A DNA stretch of 64,000 nt from Phocoena phocoena (taxonomy: Eukaryota; Chordata; Mammalia; Artiodactyla; Phocoenidae): assembly GCF_963924675.1 (NCBI RefSeq), contig NC_089221.1, positions 9,607,851 through 9,671,850 of the forward strand. Direction: 5' to 3'. The position numbers and the translations under genes were made by a program. Below, piece by piece: positions 58,094 to 64,000 of this stretch (its first letter is position 1; each line of letters starts with the position of its first letter). The notes beneath the pieces were generated by a model. That model was not told where the DNA came from, ran no database searches, and was given only the letters and a program-made list of their open reading frames with translations.

Positions 58094-61000
58094 ATGGTAA
58101 TAGGAACATACATATCAATAATTACCTTAAATGTAAATGGATTAAATGCTCCAACCAAAAGACATACACTGGCTGAAAGCATACAAAAACAAGACCCATC
58201 TATATGCTGTCTACAAGAGACCCACTTCAGACCTAGGGACACATACAGACTAAAGGAAGGGGATGGAATAACATATTCCATGCAAATCGAAATCAAAAGA
58301 AAGCTGGAGTATTTCTCCGTAATGATCAAGGGATCCATCTAAGAAGAAAATATAACAATTGTAAAGATTTAGGCACCCAACATAGGAGCACCTCAATATA
58401 TAAGGCAAATGCTAACAGCCATAAAAGGGGAAATCGACAGCAACACAGTAATAGTAGGGGACTTTAACACCCCACTTTCACCAATGGACAGATCATCCAA
58501 AATGAAAATGAATAAGGAAACACAAACTTTAAATGACACATTAAACAAGATGGACTTAATTGATATTTATAGGACATTCCATCCAAAAACAACAGAATAC
58601 ACTTTCTTCTCAAGTGCTCATGGAACATTCTCCAGGACAGACCATATCCTGGGTCACAAGTCAAGCCTTGGTAAATTTAAGAAAACTAAAATCGTATCAA
58701 GTATCTTTTCTGACCACAACGCTATGAGACTAGGTATCAATTACAGGAAAAAAACTGTAAAAAATACAAACACATGGAAGCTAAATAATATGCTATTAAA
58801 TAACCAAGAGATCACTGAAGAAATCAAAGAGGAAATCAAGAGATGCATACAAACAAATGACAATGAAAACACGATGACCCAAAACCTATGGGATGCAGCA
58901 AAAGCAGTTCTAAGAGAGAAGTTTATAGAAATACAATCCTACCTCAAGAAACAAGAAAAAGCTCAAATAAACAACCTAACCTTACACCTAAAGCAATTAG
59001 AGAAAGCAGAGCAAAAAACCCCCAAAGTTAGCAGAAGGAAAGAAATCATAAAGATCAGAACAGAAATAAAGAGAAATAAAGATCAATAGCAAAGATCAAT
59101 AAAACCAAAAGCTGGTTCTTTGAGAAGATAAACAAAATTGATAAACCATTAGCCAGACTCATCAAGAAAAAAAGGGAGATGATTCAAATCAATAGAATTA
59201 GAAATGAGAAAGGAGAAGTAGCAACTGACACTGCAGAAATACAAAGGATCATGAGAGACTACTACAGGCAACTATATGCCAATAAAATGGACAACCTGGA
59301 AGAAATGGACAAATTCTTAGAAAAGCACAACCTTCCGAGACTGAACCAGGAAGAAATAGAAAATATAAACATACCAATCAGAAGCACTGAAATTGAGAGT
59401 ATGATTAAAAATCTTCCAACAAACAGAAGCTGAGGACCAGATGGCTTCACAGATGAATTCTATCAAACATTTAGAGAAGAGCTAACACCTATTATTCTCA
59501 AACTCTTCCAAAATATAGCAGAGGGAGGAACACTCCCAAATTCATTCTACGAGGCCACCATCACCCTGATACCAAAAGCAGACAAAGATGTCACAAAAAA
59601 AGAAAACTACAGGCCAATATCACTGATGAACATAGATGTAAAAATCCTCAACAAAATACTAGCAAACAGAATCCAGCAGCACATTAAAAGGATCATACAC
59701 CATGATCAAGTGGGGTTTATCCCAGGAATGCAAGGATTCTTCAATATACACAAATCAATCAATGTGATATACCATATTAACAAATCGAAGGAGAAAAACC
59801 ATATGATAATCTCAATAGATGCAGAAAAAGCTTTCGACAAAATTCAACACCCATGTATGATAAAAACCCTGCAGAAAGCAGGCATAGAGGGAACTTACCT
59901 CAACATAATAAAGGCCATATATGACAAATCACAGCCAACATCATTGTCAATGGTGAAAAACTGAATCCACTTCCACTAAGATCAGGAACAAGACAAGGTT
60001 GCCCACTCTCACCAGTATTATTCAACATAGTTTTGGAAGGTTTAACCACAGCAATCAGAAAAGAAAAAGAAATAAAAGGAATCCAAATCAGAAAAGAAGA
60101 AGTAAAACTGTCACTGTTTGCAGATGACATGATACTATACATAGAGAATCCTAAAGATGCTAGCAGAAAACTACTAGAGCTAATCAATTAATTTGGTAAA
60201 GTGTCAGGATACAATAGTAATGCACAGAAATCTCCTGCATTCCTATACACTAATGATGAAAAACCTGAAAGAGAAATTAAGGAAACATTTACCATGGTGA
60301 CAAAAAGAATAAAATACCTAGGAATAAACCTACCTAAGGAGATAAAAGACCTATATGCAGAAAACTATAAGACACTGATGAAAGATATCAAAGATGATAG
60401 AAACAGATGGAGAGATATACCATGTTCTTGGATTGGAAGAATCAACATTGTGAAAATGACTATACTACCCAAAGCAATCTGCAGATTCAATGCAATCCCT
60501 ATGAAACTGCCAATGGCATTTTCCACAGAACTAGAAAAAAAAATTGAACAATCTGTATGGAAACAAAAAAGACCCCGAAGAGCTAAAGCAATCTTGAGAA
60601 AGAAAAATGCAGCTGGAGGAATCAGGCTCCCTGACTTCAGACTATACTACAAAGCTACAGTAATCAAGACAGTATGGTACTGGCACAAAAACAGAAATAT
60701 AGGTCAGTGGAACAGGATAGAAAGCCCAGAGATAAACTCAGACACATGTGGTCACCTTATCTTTGATAAAGGAGGCAAGAATATACAATGGAGAATAGCC
60801 AGTCTCATCAATAAGTGGTGCTGGGAAAACTGGACAGCTACATGTAAAAGAATGAAACTAGAACACTCTATAACACCATACACAAAAATAAACTCAAAAT
60901 GGATTAAAGACCTAAATGTAAGGCCAGACACTATCAAACTCTTAGAGGAAAACATAGGCAGAACACTGTATGACATAAATCACAGCAAGATCCTTTTTGA

Positions 61001-61840
61001 CCCACCTCCTAGAGAAATGGAAATAAAAACAAAAATAAACAAATGGGACCTAATGAAACTTAAAAGCTTTTGCACAGGAAAGGAAACCATAAAAAAGATG
61101 AAAAGACAACCCTCAGAATGGGAGAATATATTTGCAAATGAAGCAAGAGACAAAGGATTAACCTCCAAAACATAAAAGCAGCTCATGCAGCTCAATATCA
61201 AAAAAACAAACAACTCAATCCAAAAAATGGGCAGAAGACCTAAATAGACATTTCTCCAAAGAAGATACACAGATTGGCAAAAAACACATGTAAGGATGCT
61301 CAACATCACTAATCATTAGAGAAATGCAAATCAAAACTACAATGAGGTATCACCTCACACTTGTCAGAATGGCCATCATCAGAAAATCTACAAACAATAA
61401 ATGCTGGAGGGGGTGTGGAGTAAAGGGAACCCTCTTGCACTGTTGGTGGGAATGTAAATTGATACAGCCACTATGGAGAACAGTATGGAGGTTCCTTAAA
61501 AAACTAAAAATAGAACTACTATACGACCCAGCAATCCCACTACTGGGCATATACCCTGAGAAAACCATAATTCAAAAAGAGTCATGTACCACAATGTTCA
61601 TTGCAGCTCTATTTACAATAGCCAGGACATGGAAGTAACCTAAGTGTCCATTGACAGATGAATGGATAAAGAAGATATGGCACATATATACAATGGAATA
61701 TTACTCAGCCATAAAAAGAAACGAAACTGAGTTATTCGTAATGAGGTGGATGGATCTAGAGTCTTTCATACAGAGTGAAGTTAAGTCAGAAAGAGAAAAA
61801 CAAATACCGTATGTTAACACACATATATGGAATCTAAAAA
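58094..61840 (+). pseudogene. LINE-1 ORF2 (endonuclease/reverse transcriptase), broken
   Basis: ORF2p nicks DNA and copies L1 RNA at the nick. The AP-like endonuclease starts at 58094 ('YISIITLNVNGLNAPTKRHT'), loses ~75 bp near 58308, has stops at 58340 and 58369, and resumes at 58409 with 'VGDFNTPLSP' and 'SDHNAMRL', the metal- and phosphate-binding region. Reverse transcriptase blocks are split across frames: '[13 protein letters not shown]' (motif A, near 59813-59850) and '[10 protein letters not shown]' with the catalytic Asp pair at 60123-60128. There are stops at 59087, 59431 and 60189 and a frameshift near 59950. 60201-61175 carries a long open C-ward segment. A Cys-His motif (C-x3-C-x7-H-C-x3-C) is near 61402-61455. 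The final piece ends about 61840. Confidence 0.92.
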
Positions 61841-62213
61841 AAAAAAAAAAAAGTTCCTGAAGAACCTAGGGGCAGGACAGGAATAAGGATGCCGATGTGT
61901 AGACAATGGACTTGAGGACATGGGGAGGGGGACTGGTAAGCTGGGACGAAGTGAGAGAGTGGCATGGACATATAAACACTACCAAACGTAAAACAGATGG
62001 CTAGTGGGAAGCAGCTGCATAGCACAGGGTGATCAGCTCGGTGCTTTGTGTCCACCTAGAGGGGTGGGACGGAGGCTCAAGAGAGAGGGGATATGGGGAT
62101 ATATATATATATACTTACAGCTGATTCACTTTGTAATACAGCAGAAACTAACACAATGATGTAAAGCAAGTATACTCTAATCAAGATGTTAAAAAATAAA
62201 TAGGTAAGTAAAT
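61841..62213 (+). repeat. LINE-1 3' UTR and poly(A)
   Basis: It starts in an internal A-run, then 'agaacctaggggcaggacag', 'gcatagcacagggtgatcag', a (TA)n stretch at about 62100-62113, 'gctgattcactttgtaatac' and 'agtatactctaatcaagatg' with an A-rich tail. This is the reference for the short L1 3' ends elsewhere in the window. It lacks a canonical AATAAA at the exact usual place; 'ctaatcaagatg' replaces it. Confidence 0.88.
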
Positions 62214-62457
62214 AAAAATAAAAAAGAATGCCATATTTGGAAAAATGTAGTAATTTTAAAACAAATATATCGATATGTAATGGATTCATTATAACTTTAA
62301 AATGAATTCTTATTGAACATGTTGAACTCTATATTTAAACATTTCCAAGTTTAGTATCTGATACAGTAAATATTAATAGACATAATTCACATAGGTAAAA
62401 GCTCTTTGAGTTTTTCTGTAGGTTTTAAGCATGTAGAAGAGGGTTTGAGAACCACTG

Positions 62458-63101
62458 TCCCAAAGGATTTGGGTGGGAGGAGTGGGGACGATCAAAAAAC
62501 AGGCTAAAGTATGCATTAGTCTGGATTTTATTCCAAGACGCAGAAATGTATTTCACCTCCCATCATCAAACAAATTTCCAAGCATCACGTTTAGTTACTT
62601 TCAGCTGAAAATGTACAGTGACAATTGAGACAAGATGAAAACACCATCCATCCTAATGTTGAAATCCCAATTAGCACCGTATACTCTGGACAAGTTGGCT
62701 GACAAAGGACTTTGATGCTGAGCACAGCCTTACAAAGTTGCCTTTCTTTCCATCTGTCCGAGGAAGTTGCATTTCTAAGTGAGTAACTTTTACAAAAGGC
62801 ACTAAGCCACTGAAACTCTGTCCCGTCATCAAAGCTTCATGCCTTACCAAAAGCACGACAATTTTAAAATTATAACAAAATCCTTAGGAAATAAATGGCT
62901 GTCTCTTGTTTCCTAATTAGATGCTAAATCTTGGAAATGAATGTGTAAGTCAGAAGGGTAAAATTCCTTTTCTCCTGAACTCTTTATACTTCGCTTTGAA
63001 AATGTCTGAATAATTGGATTATCTCTCATTTTGTTATGTCTCTCATCAAGCTAGTTCTATTAATTCTATGATTTTGTTTCTGGTGATTTCATCTATAAAC
63101 G
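62458..63101. other. Unassigned sequence
   Basis: No repeat or gene recognised between the Charlie right end and the SINE at 63122. Confidence 0.35.
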
Positions 63102-63121
63102 TTCCTTATGGGAATATTTTT

Positions 63122-63349
63122 TTAATTATTTATTTATTTGGCTGCGTCCTGTCTTAGTTGCAGCACACGGCACCTTCGTTGCGGTGCGCGGGCTTCTCTC
63201 TAGTTGTGGCACGCAGGCTTAGTAATTGTGGCGTGCGGGTTTAGTTGCCCCGCGGCATGTGGGATCTTAGCTCCTTGACCAGGGATCAAAGCCTCGTTCC
63301 CTGCATTGGAAGGTGGGTTCTTCAGCACTGGACCACCAGGGAAGTCCCC
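63122..63349 (-). mobile_element. CHR-type SINE (intermediate length), reverse orientation
   Basis: The left 'ttatttatttggctgcgtcc' is the inverted tail. Then 'gttgcggtgcgcgggcttct', the inverted B-box region 'gaccagggatcaaagcc' and the inverted head 'ggaccaccagggaagtcccc' follow. An imperfect duplication, CTTATGGGAATATTTTTT / CTTAGGGGAAATTTTTT, flanks it (about 63103 and 63353). Confidence 0.9.
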
Positions 63350-63429
63350 CTCTTAGGGGAAATTTTTTAATTGCTTCTGCCAGGCCGGTTTGCATAGTCG
63401 GTATAAAAATAAGTTTCAGGGCACAGGCT

Positions 63430-63630
63430 ATAATGATGAAGCCAAACTCCACCATATACATCTGAGTGATGCTGAACAAATTACACATGTGTCTATGCCT
63501 CAGCTTGCTCAGCTATGTTATGGGGTTAGTAATAGTACTTCAGAGAGTTTGGTGAGAATTAAAATGAGTTCTAATTGGTGAACACTTCAGAACAGTGCCT
63601 GGTGTGTGGTGGCCACTTATTATAATACAG
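63430..63630 (+). repeat. MIR
   Basis: 'gtctatgcctcagcttgctc', 'gctatgttatggggttag', 'taatagtacttcagagagtt', 'tgagaattaaaatgagttc' and 'cagaacagtgcctggtgtgt' match the MIR core and 3' part in forward order. Confidence 0.8.
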
Positions 63631-64000
63631 CTGATAAATCTGTTTACTTGGGTCATCTTTCTATTACCAGCATGCAGAAGCTCTCGTGGTACAAATGGAT
63701 AAATGCTCTCTCTGGATATGAGTTAAGGGTCTCTTTAGTGGATTATGTTAATAGAGAATAAAATGATATATTGCCTCTCCATCAGCTCTAAGTCAACTCT
63801 TTAGGTTGTCTTTCTCTTTGCTTCTTTTCTCATCTTAATATCTATTTTGTTTACCTACCAGTTCGTAGGGTTTTCATTGACTGTTCTGCACTATTTTGTC
63901 TAAATTCAGATGTTCAACTTGTGAAGGTTTAACTACCATTTGTGTATTTATCACACAGAAGCACACGCCAAGCTCTTTTCATACCTTTTATCTCAACAAG
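63631..64000. other. Unassigned sequence at the window edge
   Basis: Nothing recognised. A feature running off the window cannot be excluded. Confidence 0.35.

Larger units (their letters stand above)
56480..62213 (+). mobile_element. LINE-1, 5.7 kb, 5' end present, coding regions broken
   Basis: The 5' start 'gggaggaccttcaagatggt' is that of full-length cetartiodactyl L1 elements. The order is 5' UTR (56480-57146), ORF1 (57147-58035), ORF2 (about 58094-61840), 3' UTR (to about 62190) and an A-rich tail. AAAAATAAAAAA at 56468-56479 and 62214-62225 are the likely target duplications, supported by the Charlie sequence on both sides. An old, immobile copy. Confidence 0.9.
54930..62457 (+). mobile_element. 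hAT-Charlie DNA transposon split by two LINE-1 insertions
   Basis: The left end 'cagttctcaaaatccggtcc' and the right end 'gggtttgagaaccactg' (to 62457) are hAT-Charlie terminal inverted repeats. The coding remnant occupies 55021-56030 and resumes for ~34 bp at 56445-56478. The 3' non-coding region is 62226-62457. Removing the two L1 insertions leaves about 1.8 kb. Target duplications of 8 bp are not apparent, so the outer ends may have shifted. Such elements stopped moving in early mammals. Confidence 0.75.

Noticed and set aside
60201..61175. Long 324-codon frame as a possible live or domesticated gene
   Set aside because: It is the C-ward part of LINE-1 ORF2, flanked by stops and frameshifts on both sides. 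Length alone reflects the low stop density of L1 coding DNA.

Overview
The window is nuclear DNA from a cetartiodactyl mammal, almost certainly a cetacean. The main reason is the presence of at least sixteen CHR-type tRNA-derived SINEs in the two forms typical of whales and dolphins: a short form of about 210 bp and a long form of about 340 bp. Cetartiodactyl L1 3' ends also occur, on top of an older layer shared by mammals (MIR, L2, MLT1/MaLR, hAT-Charlie). No host protein-coding gene, exon set, rRNA, tRNA or functional RNA gene could be supported. Apart from LINE-1 and one DNA-transposon transposase remnant, the open reading frames are short, unsupported and mostly fall inside repeats. The window is therefore intergenic or deep-intronic sequence. 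All repeat family names were assigned by eye without a library search, so broad class is safer than subfamily.

Layout. 1-9.4 kb: mostly unassigned sequence with L1 3' ends, CHR SINEs, MIR, L2 and a MER20-like hAT fragment. 9.4-17.1 kb: an old ERVL/MaLR-type LTR split by a complete-length but coding-dead endogenous retrovirus (LTR 9515-10015, LTR 16420-16889, flanking CCCT duplication, tRNA-Ser-like primer site), which in turn carries three SINEs. 17.2-18.9 kb: another old LTR apparently interrupted by two further solo LTRs. 19-36 kb: SINEs, MLT1, nested MIR/hAT/SINE, microsatellites and long unassigned stretches. 36-43.1 kb: L2, MLT1, a U6 snRNA/L1 chimeric retrocopy inside an MLT1, an L1M fragment, tandem L1 3' ends and a probable solo LTR. 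44.5-46.1 kb: an old L1M remnant holding a MIR and an ERVL-type LTR. 46-54.9 kb: sparse L2, MIR and MLT1. 54.9-62.5 kb: a hAT-Charlie transposon with a decayed transposase, split by a 5'-truncated L1 with a probable 3' transduction and by a nearly full-length L1. 62.5-64 kb: one SINE and one MIR.

The strongest observations are historical events: (1) the ERV insertion with both target-site copies and a CpG-decayed tRNA-Ser primer-binding site; (2) the U6-L1 chimera; (3) an L1 whose 5' UTR lacks a segment with what looks like an exact GT...AG junction, suggesting retrotransposition of a spliced L1 RNA; and (4) a 3' transduction with its own ATTAAA signal and poly(A). All are recombined copies of known element classes. 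I found no evidence of a new functional system.
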